Shown piece after piece: positions 1 to 10,007 of a stretch of DNA of 64,000 nt (the first letter of the stretch is position 1; each line of letters starts with the position of its first letter). Where the stretch lies: positions 124,001-188,000 of the forward strand of contig NZ_PJRN01000004.1 of the NCBI RefSeq assembly GCF_002930105.1, written 5' to 3'. The stretch comes from Billgrantia saliphila (GTDB lineage Bacteria; Pseudomonadota; Gammaproteobacteria; Pseudomonadales; Halomonadaceae). The notes under the pieces are model-generated. The model searched no databases. It was not told where the DNA came from and was given only the letters and a program-made list of their open reading frames with translations. The position numbers were made by a program, and so were the translations under genes.

Positions 1-934
1 GGTCACCCTCGGAAACCGTGTCGCCCTCCTTGACGCTGAGTTCGATCAGCTTGCCCTTGTAGGGGCTCGGCACGTCCATGGAGGCCTTGTCGGACTCCAG
101 GGTGATCAGCGGATCCTCTTCGTCGACCTCGTCACCAGCGCTGACGGCGATCTCGATGATCGGCACGTCGCTCGAGCCGGAGAGGTCGGGCACGCGGATC
201 TCCTTGCGCTCGGGCTCACCGCTGATGGCCTCCTCTTCGGCCGGCGCCTCGGCTTGCTCGGCGGGCTCCTGAGTGGTTTCCACCGCATCGGGCTCGGCCT
301 GATCGCCTTCGTCGCCTTCCCCCGCGATCTCCATGGTGCCGATCACGTCGCCTTCGGAGACGGTATCGCCCTCCTTGACGGTGAGAGAGGCCAGCTTGCC
401 GCTATAGGGGCTGGGCACGTCCATGGAGGCCTTGTCGGACTCCAGAGTGATCAGCGGATCCTCCTCGCTCACCTCGTCGCCTTCGGAGACGGCGACTTCG
501 ATTACCTCGACGTTCTCCGAACCGCCCAGGTCGGGTACCTTGATCTCGACGGTGCGCTTGCCGCCGCCGGAGGATTTCCCGGCCGCCGGTTTCTCATCGG
601 AAGCCTGGGACGTCGACTCCTTGGGAGCTTCCTCGCGCTTGGTCTCGGCCTCCCCTTCGCCCTTGTCCTCGGAACCGGCATCGTCGCTACCGCCCCCTTC
701 GACGTCGAGCTCGACGATGTCGTCGCCTTCGGAGACGGTGTCGCCCTCCTTCACCAGCACCTTCACGACCTTGCCGCCCTTGGGCGACGGCACGTCCATG
801 CTGGCCTTGTCGGACTCCAGCGTGATCAGGGTGTCCTCGGGCTCGATGACATCCCCTTCGGATACGGCGATTTCGATGATTTCGACATCTTCACTGCCGC
901 CGATGTCGGGAACTTTGATGATTTCGCTACTCAA
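1..934 (-). CDS. aceF: Pyruvate dehydrogenase E2 (dihydrolipoamide acetyltransferase), N-terminal part
   Basis: Transfers acetyl groups from E1 to CoA on swinging lipoyl arms in the cytoplasmic pyruvate dehydrogenase complex. The gene is cut by the left window edge, so only the N-terminal 311 codons are seen. Three lipoyl domains are visible, each with the ESDKASMDVPSP signature; the lipoylated Lys codons lie at about 806-808, 431-433 and 86-88. Acidic Ala/Glu/Pro linkers separate them. The start is a TTG (934-932) behind a good AAGGAGC ribosome site; no ATG fits, because the protein begins SSEIIKVPDIG as the family does. It follows aceE by 61 bp, in one operon. The E1-binding and catalytic domains must lie outside the window. 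Identification is secure. Confidence 0.95.
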   Translation of the reverse strand, partial: MSSEIIKVPDIGGSEDVEIIEIAVSEGDVIEPEDTLITLESDKASMDVPSPKGGKVVKVLVKEGDTVSEGDDIVELDVEGGGSDDAGSEDKGEGEAETKREEAPKESTSQASDEKPAAGKSSGGGKRTVEIKVPDLGGSENVEVIEVAVSEGDEVSEEDPLITLESDKASMDVPSPYSGKLASLTVKEGDTVSEGDVIGTMEIAGEGDEGDQAEPDAVETTQEPAEQAEAPAEEEAISGEPERKEIRVPDLSGSSDVPIIEIAVSAGDEVDEEDPLITLESDKASMDVPSPYKGKLIELSVKEGDTVSEGD

Positions 935-995
935 GGTCGCGCTCCTTCCAAATCGTGCCTGGAACAGGCGGGCTCGCGCCCGCCTGGCCACCGGA

Positions 996-3668
996 TCAAC
1001 TCGTCAGCGGATTGGGCTTGTTGGGATCAATGCCGTACTTCTTGATCGCCTCGGCGACGACCTTGCGATCCAGCTCGCCGCGGTCGGCCAGCGCCTTGAG
1101 CGCCGCTACGGTGACGAAGTAACGATCGACCTCGAAGAAGTGGCGCAGCTTCTCGCGCGTGTCGGAGCGGCCATAGCCGTCGGTCCCCAATACATGGTAG
1201 TCGGTCGGCACCCAGGCACGAACCTGGTCGGCGAACAACCGCATGTAGTCGGTCGAGGCGATCGCCGGCCCCTTGCGACCTTCCAGGCAACGCGTGACGT
1301 GCGGCTTGACCGGCTCGTCGGCCGCATTGAGGAATGCCTCGCGCTCGAGCAGCAGCGCTTCGCGGCGCAGCTCGTTGAAGCTGGTGACACTCCACACGTC
1401 GGCGCCCACGCCCCACTCATCGGCGAGCAGTTGGGCGGCGGCCTCGACCTCGCGCAGGATGGTACCGGAGCCGAGCAGCTGCACATGCCCCTTGTCGCCC
1501 TGATGCTCGCGAAGCAGGTACATGCCCTTGATGATGTCTTCGGTCGGCACCTCCTCGAGTTCGGGGTGCTCGTAGTTCTCGTTCATCACCGTCAGGTAGT
1601 AGAAGCAATTTTCCTTGTCGGAGAACATGCGCTTCAGGCCATCCTGCACGATCACCGCCAGCTCATGGGCGTAAGTGGGATCGTAGCTGCGGCAGTTGGG
1701 GATGGTCGCCGCCTGCAAGTGGCTATGGCCGTCCTGGTGTTGCAGACCCTCGCCGTTCAGCGTAGTGCGTCCCGCGGTGCCGCCGACCAGGAAGCCGCGC
1801 GCCTGCAGGTCGCCGGCGGCCCAGGCCAGGTCGCCGATGCGCTGGAAACCGAACATCGAGTAGTAGATGTAGAACGGCAGCAGCGTCAGGTTGTGGTTGC
1901 TGTAGGAGGTGGCCGCCGCCATCCACGCCGACATGGCGCCCGCCTCGGTGATGCCCTCCTCGAGGATCTGACCTTTCTTGTCCTCGCGATAGAACATGAT
2001 CTGGCCCTTGTCGACAGGCTCGTACTTCTGGCCTTCCGACGTGTAGATGCCGAGCTGGCGGAACATCCCCTCCATACCGAAGGTGCGCGCCTCGTCGGGT
2101 ACGATGGGCACCACCTGCTTGCCGATCTTCTTGTCCTTCACCAGGCCGTTGAGAACGCGCACGAACGCCATGGTGGTGGAGATCTCACGCCCCTTGGAGC
2201 CGGCCAGTTGGGTGGCGAAGGTCTTGTCCTCGAGCGAGGGGATCGGCAGCGCCTCGAAGTCGCTGCGACGCTGGGGCAGATAGCCGCCCAGACGCTCGCG
2301 CTGCAGGTGCATGTACTTGAGCTCGGGCGAATCGTCTTCCGGCTTGTAGTAGGGCACTTCCTTGAGCTGTTCGTCGGACAGCGGAATGCCGAAGCGATCG
2401 CGGAACTTCCGCAGCGCCTCGTATTCCATGGTCTTGACCTGGTGAGCCTCCATGGAAGCCTCGCCCTCACCGCTGCCCATGCCGTAACCCTTGACGGTGT
2501 GTGCCAGGATCACGGTGGGACGGCCATTGGCGCTGTTCACCGCCTCGTGATAGGCCGCATAGACCTTGAACGGATCGTGGCCGCCACGATTCAGGCGCCA
2601 GATGTCCTCGTCGGACATGTCCTTGACCATCTCGGCGGTCTCGGGGTACTTGCCGAAGAAGTGCTCACGAGTGTAGCCGCCATCGATGGCCTTGTAGTTC
2701 TGATACTCGCCGTCGACCGCCTCGTCCATGCGTTTCTGCAGGATGCCCTTCTTGTCCTTCTCGAACAGCGGATCCCACAGCCGGCCCCAGACCACCTTGA
2801 GCACGTTCCAGCCGGCACCGCGGAAGACGCCCTCGAGCTCGTCCATGATGCGACCGTTGCCGCGCACCGGGCCGTCGAGACGCTGAAGATTACAGTTGAC
2901 CACGAAGATCAGGTTGTCGAGTTTCTCGCGGCTGGCCAGATGAATGGCGCCCAGCGACTCCGGCTCGTCACATTCGCCGTCGCCCATGAAGCACCAGATC
3001 TTGCGATCGTGCATTGCCCTGAGCTCGCGCGAATCGAGGTACTTCATGACGTGGGCCTGATAGATCGCCTGGATCGGCCCGAGGCCCATGGAAACCGTGG
3101 GGAACTGCCAGAAGTCCGGCATCAGCCAAGGGTGCGGATAGGACGACAGACCATCGCCGTCGACTTCCTGGCGATACTTGTCCATCTGCGCCTCGGTGAG
3201 GCGGCCTTCGAGATAAGCCCGGGCGTAGACGCCGGGAGCGACGTGTCCCTGGATGTAGACCAGGTCGCCTTCGAAGTCGCCGTTGGGCGCGCGGAAGAAA
3301 TGATTGAAGCCCACGTCGTAGAGCGTGGCGGCGGACATGAAGCTGGCGATGTGGCCACCCAGGCCCGGGTTGGCACGGTTGTTGCGAATGACCTGGGCGA
3401 TCGCGTTGTAGCGGATCAGCGAGCGAATTCTCCGCTCCATGAACAGATCACCCGGCATCGGCGCCTCGCGGTGCACCGGGATGGTGTTGCGATGCGGTGT
3501 GGACACCGAGAAGGGTGCCTGCATGCCGTCACGGCGCAGCCGGTCGGCCAGGCGTGTCAGCAGGTACCGAGCGCGTTCCTCGCCCTCACGATCCAGGACC
3601 GACTCCAGGGAATCCAGCCATTCCGTGGTTTCGACCGGATCGAAATCTTCTCTTGCCTCCAGACTCAT
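996..3668 (-). CDS. aceE: Pyruvate dehydrogenase E1 component, homodimeric type
   Basis: Thiamine-diphosphate enzyme that decarboxylates pyruvate and reductively acetylates the lipoyl groups of E2. The product is 890 aa, close to the 887 aa of E. coli AceE, and is recognisable throughout (for example WCFMGDGECDEPES, the ThDP/Mg region, and GRTTLNGEGLQHQDGHSH). The open frame extends upstream to 3734, but the ATG at 3668 starts the family-typical MSLEAREDFDPVET and has GGAGA at the right distance. aceF follows on the same strand. No pdhR-like regulator gene is adjacent. Confidence 0.97.
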   Translation of the reverse strand: MSLEAREDFDPVETTEWLDSLESVLDREGEERARYLLTRLADRLRRDGMQAPFSVSTPHRNTIPVHREAPMPGDLFMERRIRSLIRYNAIAQVIRNNRANPGLGGHIASFMSAATLYDVGFNHFFRAPNGDFEGDLVYIQGHVAPGVYARAYLEGRLTEAQMDKYRQEVDGDGLSSYPHPWLMPDFWQFPTVSMGLGPIQAIYQAHVMKYLDSRELRAMHDRKIWCFMGDGECDEPESLGAIHLASREKLDNLIFVVNCNLQRLDGPVRGNGRIMDELEGVFRGAGWNVLKVVWGRLWDPLFEKDKKGILQKRMDEAVDGEYQNYKAIDGGYTREHFFGKYPETAEMVKDMSDEDIWRLNRGGHDPFKVYAAYHEAVNSANGRPTVILAHTVKGYGMGSGEGEASMEAHQVKTMEYEALRKFRDRFGIPLSDEQLKEVPYYKPEDDSPELKYMHLQRERLGGYLPQRRSDFEALPIPSLEDKTFATQLAGSKGREISTTMAFVRVLNGLVKDKKIGKQVVPIVPDEARTFGMEGMFRQLGIYTSEGQKYEPVDKGQIMFYREDKKGQILEEGITEAGAMSAWMAAATSYSNHNLTLLPFYIYYSMFGFQRIGDLAWAAGDLQARGFLVGGTAGRTTLNGEGLQHQDGHSHLQAATIPNCRSYDPTYAHELAVIVQDGLKRMFSDKENCFYYLTVMNENYEHPELEEVPTEDIIKGMYLLREHQGDKGHVQLLGSGTILREVEAAAQLLADEWGVGADVWSVTSFNELRREALLLEREAFLNAADEPVKPHVTRCLEGRKGPAIASTDYMRLFADQVRAWVPTDYHVLGTDGYGRSDTREKLRHFFEVDRYFVTVAALKALADRGELDRKVVAEAIKKYGIDPNKPNPLTS

Positions 3669-3979
3669 AGACGTCTCTCCGAGTGACAATGTGATGTCAG
3701 ATGGCCCCAGGCGTGCCGATGGGGCGGGTCGCACTACTGACGATCAGGGGAATGCCAGGCCGCGACGCGGCTCTTGTAGTCATATTACAGACGCGTATAC
3801 AACGAATGGCGTAGAACATACCGTAAAGTGGCCTCCCTGCCAATCGGATAGGAATGGAATTTTTTTCCATATTTTCGATATTGCATTGCAACACAAGATG
3901 TTACGACAACTATCCCGCTAATAGGGTGCCTCGAATGCCGAATGTAATAAAACTACCGTATGAATAATCGCTATGCGTT
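3669..3979. other. Intergenic region upstream of aceEF (311 bp)
   Basis: No credible gene is present. Most of it is AT-richer than its surroundings, notably 3775-3970. It lies between the end of ampD and the start of aceE, both on the minus strand, so it must carry the aceEF promoter. I could not find a pair of -35/-10 boxes that stands out, nor a clear PdhR-type operator. Confidence 0.6.
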
Positions 3980-4549
3980 TCAGCTCCCATTTCTCAACGC
4001 CTTGAGACACTGGCGGAAGTAGGCCCAGTCGAAGGCGGGGCCGGGATCGCTCTTGCGCAGTGGCGCCACCCTCGCGTGGCTGGTGATGCGCGCGGGATTC
4101 ATTTCAGGGTAGTCCACCATCAGCGCTCTCGTGGCCAGCGCCAGGGTCCGATACTGCGGGTCACGATAGGCGTGGACCTCATCCCCTTCCAGTTCGATGC
4201 CCACGGTGAAATCGTTAAGCCCTCGACGCGCCTGACCACCGTCGATCCAGCACGAACGCCCCGCGTGCCAGGCACGCCGATCGAAGGGCACGAACTGCAC
4301 GCACTCGCCATCGCGGCGGATCAACAGGTGTGCGGAAACGCGCATCCCCGCGATGGTGGCAAAGTACGGGTGGGAGTCCGGATCGAGCGAGTTGGTGAAG
4401 AGAGACTCGATGTGCTCGCCGCCGAACTGGCCGGGCGGCAGGCTGATGGAATGCAGCACGATCGCCGAGACCTCGCCGGCGGGACGCTCGTCCTGGTTGG
4501 GCGACGGCACGCGGCGCGCCGCCTCCAGCCAGCCCTTGTCGATTCGCAT
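3980..4549 (-). CDS. ampD: 1,6-anhydro-N-acetylmuramyl-L-alanine amidase
   Basis: Cytoplasmic zinc amidase that removes the peptide from anhydro-muropeptides during cell-wall recycling; in many bacteria it also keeps ampC beta-lactamase induction low. The product is 189 aa, near the usual 183-190. The zinc ligands fit AmpD: His in IVLHSISLPPG, and His and Asp in HARVAPLRKSDPGPAFDW. The reading frame opens at 4633, but the ATG at 4549 starts MRIDKGWLEAARRVPSPNQDERP, the normal AmpD N-terminus, and is preceded by AGGGGAG. It is divergent from nadC, as in Pseudomonas and E. coli. Confidence 0.95.
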   Translation of the reverse strand: MRIDKGWLEAARRVPSPNQDERPAGEVSAIVLHSISLPPGQFGGEHIESLFTNSLDPDSHPYFATIAGMRVSAHLLIRRDGECVQFVPFDRRAWHAGRSCWIDGGQARRGLNDFTVGIELEGDEVHAYRDPQYRTLALATRALMVDYPEMNPARITSHARVAPLRKSDPGPAFDWAYFRQCLKALRNGS

Positions 4550-4558
4550 GGTACTCCC

Positions 4559-4588
4559 CTGACGTCCTCGCTGATGTTTCCCTATAAT
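4559..4588 (+). promoter_or_regulatory. Predicted sigma-70 promoter of nadC
   Basis: CTGACG (4559-4564), an 18-bp spacer and a perfect TATAAT (4583-4588) lie about 40 bp before the nadC start, in the divergent ampD-nadC gap. It is seen by eye only. Confidence 0.6.
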
Positions 4589-4609
4589 GGCGGTCCCGAC
4601 GCTCCATGA

Positions 4610-5482
<873 letters not shown>

Positions 5483-5489
5483 ACGCATA

Positions 5490-5519
5490 GAGCCGCGCTC
5501 GCCGACACGCGCTCGGCTC
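5490..5519. terminator. Possible bidirectional terminator between nadC and the GNAT gene
   Basis: GAGCCG (5490-5495) pairs with CGGCTC (5514-5519), with a further CGC/GCG step inside. It sits between two convergent genes and touches the stop codon of the minus-strand gene. There is no clear T-run. Confidence 0.35.
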
Positions 5520-6054
5520 AGGTCTCGACAGCCGAGAGGCGCCTCTCAAGGCGTCTCCTTTCGAGGCGTACACCCTCCCGCGTCACCCATTCGACGCCGA
5601 GGTCGTGCCAGCCGCGGCGCAGCAGGCTTTCGGCCAGCATCAGGCTGGCGTCGACGGTCACTTTGTCGGTGCCGTGCTCGATCAGCATGCGCTCGGCATG
5701 CACCAGCAGCGTCGAGCCGATACCCCGTCGCGCCAGCGAGGGCCACACGTAGAGCGTCTCGACGTGGGCTCGGGGAAGGTCGACCTCCAGGAACCCCACG
5801 CAACGACCGTCGCAGGTGGCCACCAGCGTCGTATAAAACGCCTGGCGTGCCGCCCAGGCGCTGGCCTCACGCGGCATCGAGCCGGCCCATGCCTCGCGCT
5901 CGGGCACACTATAATGGGTCGCAGCGCCCTGCATCACGGCGTGATGAAAGACTTCCGCCTGGTCGGCACCGTCACGCGCCTGGGCCTGGCGGTAGAGTAC
6001 CCGCGGCGTCCGAGCCTCACGCGACGAAGCTTCACTTGTCGTCATCGATTCCAT
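5518..6054 (-). CDS. GNAT-family N-acetyltransferase
   Basis: Predicted acetyl-CoA-dependent acetyltransferase of about 178 aa with unknown substrate. Acetyl-CoA-binding motif A is clear: VETLYVWPSLARRGIGSTLL, with the R-x2-G-x-G loop. A preceding beta-strand (CVGFLEVDLP) and a C-terminal segment (ESLLRRGWHDLG) fit the GNAT fold. The frame stays open far upstream (to 6447), but that part runs antisense through trmO and is not coding; the ATG at 6054, with AGGG nine bases before it, gives a normal length. It is divergent from trmO and convergent with nadC. Confidence 0.85.
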   Translation of the reverse strand: MESMTTSEASSREARTPRVLYRQAQARDGADQAEVFHHAVMQGAATHYSVPEREAWAGSMPREASAWAARQAFYTTLVATCDGRCVGFLEVDLPRAHVETLYVWPSLARRGIGSTLLVHAERMLIEHGTDKVTVDASLMLAESLLRRGWHDLGVEWVTREGVRLERRRLERRLSAVET

Positions 6055-6135
6055 CTGTTCATGCCCTGAGTGAATTACCCGGCATGCAGGGTACACAAGC
6101 TCGCCGCCGCGGCCAATGGAAGGCATACTCGTCCC

Positions 6136-6888
6136 ATGACGCCCCCTTCTCCTTCCGCCGGCCACTACGCGATGCAGCCCATCGGCCATATCGCGAGCGA
6201 CTTTCCCGACAAGTTCGGCGTGCCTCGTCAACCCGGCCTGGCGCCGGCCGCCCATGCCTCGCTGGTCTTCGTCCCGCCCTTCGACGACCCCTTGGCGATA
6301 CGCGGCCTGGACGCCTTCAGCCACCTGTGGCTGACCTTCGTCTTCCATCTGAGCCCGGAACCCGGCACGGCATGGTCGCCACTGGTGCGTCCGCCACGGC
6401 TCGGTGGCAACGCCAAGGTCGGCGTGTTCGCCAGTCGCAGTACCCATCGACCCAACCGGCTGGGGCTATCGCTGGTGGAACTCCGCAGTGTCGATACTCA
6501 CCGCGGCGTACGTCTGGTGCTGGGCGGTTGCGATCTGGTCGACGGCACACCGGTGCTTGACATCAAACCTTATCTGCCCTGGACCGAGTCTCGCCCCGAT
6601 GCCCGTGCCGGCTTCGCCCCCGAGCCACCTCCCCAGCATTCGGTGTCGTTCAGTGCCGAGGCCGAGAGCACCCTCGCCGCCCGCTCCGATGGCGACTCGC
6701 TGCGCGAACTGATCCGCCAGGTGCTGGCCCAGGATCCCCGGCCGGCCTATCACCGACGGATGACGGAACGGACCTATGGCGTGCGGCTGCGCGACGTGGA
6801 CGTACGCTTCCAGGCCATGGTCGACGCATTGGGGCAAACCGTTCTGCGGGTAGTCGACATCGTGCCTCCCCCGCCCGCTGCGCTGTGA
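6136..6888 (+). CDS. trmO: tRNA (N6-threonylcarbamoyladenosine(37)-N6)-methyltransferase TrmO
   Basis: SAM-dependent methylase of the TsaA/VirR-like beta-barrel family that methylates t6A37 in tRNA-Thr. Family features: IGHIASDFPDKFGVPRQPGL at the N-terminus, FVFHLSPEP, the core GVFASRSTHRPNRLGLSLVEL, and DGTPVLDIKPYLPWTES. About 250 aa, slightly longer than the 235 aa of E. coli. An in-frame start at 6070 exists, but the family N-terminus (MQPIGHIAS) lies at 6172, so the start is 6136 or 6172. The ribosome site for 6136 (GGAAGG) is somewhat far. Confidence 0.93.
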   Translation: MTPPSPSAGHYAMQPIGHIASDFPDKFGVPRQPGLAPAAHASLVFVPPFDDPLAIRGLDAFSHLWLTFVFHLSPEPGTAWSPLVRPPRLGGNAKVGVFASRSTHRPNRLGLSLVELRSVDTHRGVRLVLGGCDLVDGTPVLDIKPYLPWTESRPDARAGFAPEPPPQHSVSFSAEAESTLAARSDGDSLRELIRQVLAQDPRPAYHRRMTERTYGVRLRDVDVRFQAMVDALGQTVLRVVDIVPPPPAAL

Positions 6889-6956
6889 CAGCAACTCCGT
6901 TTGACCTACGCTGATCAGCATGAGCCCCGACAACACACGCGCTAGAGGATCTGGCC

Positions 6957-7298
6957 ATGCCTTTGACACTGGAAGGCTTCGTCGCACTGAGGATCAGCGG
7001 CGACGGCAAGGAGAGCATTCGCATAGAGGCCGATGACTTCACTTATCGGGAAGGCGGCATGAGGGTTCTGGGCGATCAATGCACCAAGCATGAATTTCTC
7101 TATACCTACGAAGAGGACCCGCGCTTCGAACTCACGCTCACGGCGACGGCCCTGAACGGCGTCGTGGAAGGAAGCAGCCTGCTCATCGACGCGAGCGAGG
7201 ATATCGAAGTCGAAGAGGAGCAGAACACGATCGTCGCCACCTTCGATCATGATCCGGATCAGGACGACGAACCGCTGACGCCGGTTTCCAGCAACTGA
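6957..7298 (+). CDS. Conserved-looking hypothetical protein, 113 aa
   Basis: I do not recognise it. It is an acidic 113-aa protein (about 25% Asp/Glu) without signal peptide or membrane segment. It reads as alternating beta-strands (ALRISGD, SIRIEADDFTYRE, RFELTLTATAL, NTIVATFDH), which suggests a small beta-barrel or sandwich. A GAGGA ribosome site precedes the ATG, and codon use resembles the neighbours, so it is probably a real gene. It lies between trmO and a large nested palindrome that separates it from purC. Acidic bias is common in halophile proteins. Confidence 0.7.
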   Translation: MPLTLEGFVALRISGDGKESIRIEADDFTYREGGMRVLGDQCTKHEFLYTYEEDPRFELTLTATALNGVVEGSSLLIDASEDIEVEEEQNTIVATFDHDPDQDDEPLTPVSSN

Positions 7299-7355
7299 AA
7301 CGGCGCGCTCCCGCCGACGAGCCGGCGACTCGTCGGGCTCTGGAAGGGCGCCGTT
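7299..7355. terminator. Nested palindrome, likely bidirectional terminator
   Basis: Two concentric inverted repeats: outer arms AACGGCGC (7299-7306) and GCGCCGTT (7348-7355), inner arms CCGACGAG (7314-7321) and CTCGTCGG (7329-7336). It starts directly after the stop codon at 7298 and faces the end of purC, so it would stop transcription from both sides. There is no long T-run. Confidence 0.6.
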
Positions 7356-7418
7356 GGTATGACTGGGGCAGTAGACTGCTGCCCAGGCCGGGACTCGCAG
7401 AACTTCAGGCAGCGACGT

Positions 7419-8132
7419 TCAGTCGAAGCCGATCCCGATGCGCCGGCCCACTTCCTCGTAGGCCTCGATCACCCCGCCCAGGCCTTGGCGGAATCGATCT
7501 TTGTCCATCTTGTTGCGCGTTTCGGCATCCCAGAGACGACAGCCATCCGGCGAGAACTCATCACCCAGCACGATCTGGCCCTTGAACAGGCCGAACTCGA
7601 GCTTGTAATCCACCAGCAGCAGGCCGCCGTCGGCGAAGAGCTGCTTGAGTACTTCGTTGACTCTGAAGGTCAGCGCCTTCATTTCGGCGAGCTGCTCGGG
7701 CGTGGCCCAACCGAATGTCTCGGCCAACGACTCGTTGATCATCGGGTCGTGCAGCGCATCGTTCTTGAGGAACAGCTCGAAGGTGGGCGGCACGAGTTCC
7801 TTGCCCTCCTCGACGCCAAGGCGCCTGACCAGGCCACCGGCCGCGAGGTTGCGCACCACACACTCCACCGGAATCATCTCGAGCTTCTTGACCAGGCTCT
7901 CGGTGTCGGAGAGACGCTTGACGAAGTGAGTGGGAATGCCCGCCGCCTGCAGCCTCTCCATGATGAAGGCATTGAAGCGGTTGTTGACCATGCCCTTGCG
8001 CGCCAGGGACTCCATGCGCTCGCCGTCAAAGGCGCTGGTGTCGTCGCGGAAGTGCAGCACGAGCAGGTCGGGGTCGTCGGTGGCGTACACCGACTTGGCC
8101 TTGCCGGCGTAGAGTTCTTGGCGCTTTTCCAT
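7419..8132 (-). CDS. purC: Phosphoribosylaminoimidazole-succinocarboxamide synthase (SAICAR synthetase)
   Basis: ATP-dependent ligation of aspartate to CAIR in purine synthesis. The product is 237 aa, the same length as E. coli PurC. It starts [24 protein letters not shown], and has [44 protein letters not shown] and LVDYKLEFG, all typical. The frame opens at 8174, but the ATG at 8132 follows GGAGA and gives the standard N-terminus. It is the last gene of dapA-bamC-MBL-purC, the order known from Pseudomonas. Confidence 0.97.
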   Translation of the reverse strand: MEKRQELYAGKAKSVYATDDPDLLVLHFRDDTSAFDGERMESLARKGMVNNRFNAFIMERLQAAGIPTHFVKRLSDTESLVKKLEMIPVECVVRNLAAGGLVRRLGVEEGKELVPPTFELFLKNDALHDPMINESLAETFGWATPEQLAEMKALTFRVNEVLKQLFADGGLLLVDYKLEFGLFKGQIVLGDEFSPDGCRLWDAETRNKMDKDRFRQGLGGVIEAYEEVGRRIGIGFD

Positions 8133-8175
8133 GGGAGTCTCCAAAGGATGAAGGCATGACCTGAAAGGTGGCAAT

Positions 8176-8988
8176 TCAGTTGATCGCCTGCCAGTGCAGC
8201 CCGCTGTCCTGGGCGGCGACGATCAGGCGCGACGCATCGCCGTCGAGCAGTGGCGACAAGGCCTCGAGGGCAAGCTCGGGACGATTGTTGTGCTCGGACA
8301 GATGCGAACAGACGATGTATTGCAGCCGGTCGAGGCCCAACCGCTTGAGCAGCATGGAGGCCTGGCTGTTGGCCAGGTGGCCCCAGTTGCCGCCAACCCG
8401 GCGCTTGAGCCGTGGCGGATAGGGCCCTATCTCGAGCAGGTGGCGATCGTGGTTGCATTCGAGTATCAGCGCATCGCAGCCGCTGAAGGCTTCGATCACG
8501 TGATCGGTGGGATGCCCCAGGTCGGTCAGCACCCCTAGGCGACGATCTCGCGATTCGAAGCGAAACTGAACGGGCTCGCGAGCATCGTGGGGCACGGTGA
8601 TCGGATCGATCACCAGGCTCTTGATGGCGAAGCGCGACTGGGGAGTGATCCAGTAACGCTGCGGGACCTCGCCAAGCCGCCCCGAGAGCCAGGTGCCGGG
8701 AGTGATGTATACCGGCACTCCGTGGCGGCGAGCCAGCGGCCCCACCCCGCGCAGGTGATCGCCGTGTTCGTGGGTGACCAGCACCGCATCGAGCTGACGC
8801 GGATGCACGCCGAGCCTTGCCAGACGGCGCTCGGCCTCGCGCAGACCGAAACCGCAATCCACCAGTACCTGCGTCTCACCATCGCTGACCAGCGTGGCGT
8901 TGCCCTTGCTGCCGCTACCCAGCGAGGCGAAATTGAGCTTGCTCGTATCCTCGGCCGATGCCGCCTCGATGGATTGCAGAAGACTCAT
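8176..8988 (-). CDS. MBL-fold metallohydrolase (YycJ/WalJ-like)
   Basis: Metallo-beta-lactamase-fold hydrolase of 270 aa. It begins with the [15 protein letters not shown] signature seen in YycJ-type exonuclease-like proteins. The metal-binding motif [10 protein letters not shown] is intact, and further His/Asp ligands lie in [10 protein letters not shown] and CSHLSEHNN. No signal peptide, so cytoplasmic. Its ATG overlaps the bamC stop (TGATG). The family is found between bamC and purC in pseudomonads, but the substrate here is not known. Confidence 0.88.
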   Translation of the reverse strand: MSLLQSIEAASAEDTSKLNFASLGSGSKGNATLVSDGETQVLVDCGFGLREAERRLARLGVHPRQLDAVLVTHEHGDHLRGVGPLARRHGVPVYITPGTWLSGRLGEVPQRYWITPQSRFAIKSLVIDPITVPHDAREPVQFRFESRDRRLGVLTDLGHPTDHVIEAFSGCDALILECNHDRHLLEIGPYPPRLKRRVGGNWGHLANSQASMLLKRLGLDRLQYIVCSHLSEHNNRPELALEALSPLLDGDASRLIVAAQDSGLHWQAIN

Positions 8989-9956
8989 CAGCGCAGCAGG
9001 CCCGACACCCGCTCGAGCAGCTCACGCGCGTCCTCGTCTGAGAAGGCGCGCTCACTTTCATTGACGGCCCGCAGCACGGTGCGCTGCGGCCCCGCGGACT
9101 CGAGCACCAGGCGAATGTTCTGCGACATCTGGCGTACGTCCGGACTGAAGATGATCTGCAGCGGATTGCGGTCGCGCTCGGTAAGCGTCATGTAATCGAC
9201 TAGGAAGTCGTGCCGTTCGGGACTCTGCTCGAGCAGTTCGCGACGCCCCTCCACGGTGAAGTCGGCTTCGAGCTGGTGACTCAGCTCGGCCCAGACGCGG
9301 TCGATGTCGAGCGGAATGATCACTCCCCATTCGCCGTCGGGAAGCCGCTCGATGCGCAGGCGATCCTCGCCGGCGATCTGCTGGCCGGCCAGCGAAGCGG
9401 CACTTGCCGTGGCGGTGCGTGCGCTGAAGTGCTGCTCCAGCGCATCGAGGCAGGCTTCCACCGAGCGTCCATTCTGATCACAGCGCACTTCGCTATCGCC
9501 GGCACGCAGCCCGGGACGGACACTCAGCCGGCCTTGGCTGGTCTCCAGCACGCCACGGCGGTCGTCGCTGGCCTGTACCTGCAGCCCCCGTGCGCGGGCG
9601 AAATCCTGCAGCTGCGGCCACACCATGCCCGGGTCGGCGCCCACCACCAGCCAGCGGTCGTTACCGATCTCGCGCCGCTCGACGAAGTCGCGCTCCGCAC
9701 CGCCCGACGACAGGCGCTCGGGGCTCGGCGCGCGAAAGCGCTTGTCGCTTCGATGCAGGTCACTGCTGGCTTCCGGTACCGGCATGGCATCCCGGTAACG
9801 CTGCTCGTTGCGTCCCTCCGGCAGGACCAGGGGCGCACTGCGCTGGGCCTCCACATAGTCGATGTTACGATCGTCATAGAAGCCTTCTCGGGCACAGCCG
9901 GCGGTAGCCAAGGCAACGGCCGCCACCAGCGGCATCCATTTCAGCGCAGAATTCAT
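8988..9956 (-). CDS. bamC: Outer-membrane assembly lipoprotein BamC (NlpB)
   Basis: Lipoprotein subunit of the BAM complex that inserts beta-barrel proteins in the outer membrane. The product is 322 aa with a signal peptide ending in a lipobox (LATAGC; Cys21). The unstructured N-terminal segment after the Cys (REGFYDDRNIDYVEAQ) matches the part of BamC that binds BamD. Two helix-grip domains follow, WLVVGADPGMVWPQL and WGVIIPLDIDRVWAEL. It lies 51 bp after dapA, as in E. coli and Pseudomonas. Confidence 0.92.
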   Translation of the reverse strand: MNSALKWMPLVAAVALATAGCAREGFYDDRNIDYVEAQRSAPLVLPEGRNEQRYRDAMPVPEASSDLHRSDKRFRAPSPERLSSGGAERDFVERREIGNDRWLVVGADPGMVWPQLQDFARARGLQVQASDDRRGVLETSQGRLSVRPGLRAGDSEVRCDQNGRSVEACLDALEQHFSARTATASAASLAGQQIAGEDRLRIERLPDGEWGVIIPLDIDRVWAELSHQLEADFTVEGRRELLEQSPERHDFLVDYMTLTERDRNPLQIIFSPDVRQMSQNIRLVLESAGPQRTVLRAVNESERAFSDEDARELLERVSGLLR

Positions 9957-10007
9957 GCTTCCACCTTGCAGTCAGTTATCGGGACCTCGGGGATCTACCC
10001 GCGAGCG

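Noticed and set aside
60-830. Threefold repeated DNA in aceF
   Set aside because: It reflects the three lipoyl domains of E2, not a mobile or CRISPR-type repeat.
423-3686. Plus-strand open frame of 1,087 codons
   Set aside because: It is the antisense of aceE/aceF, produced by high GC and codon bias; aceE on the other strand is unambiguous.
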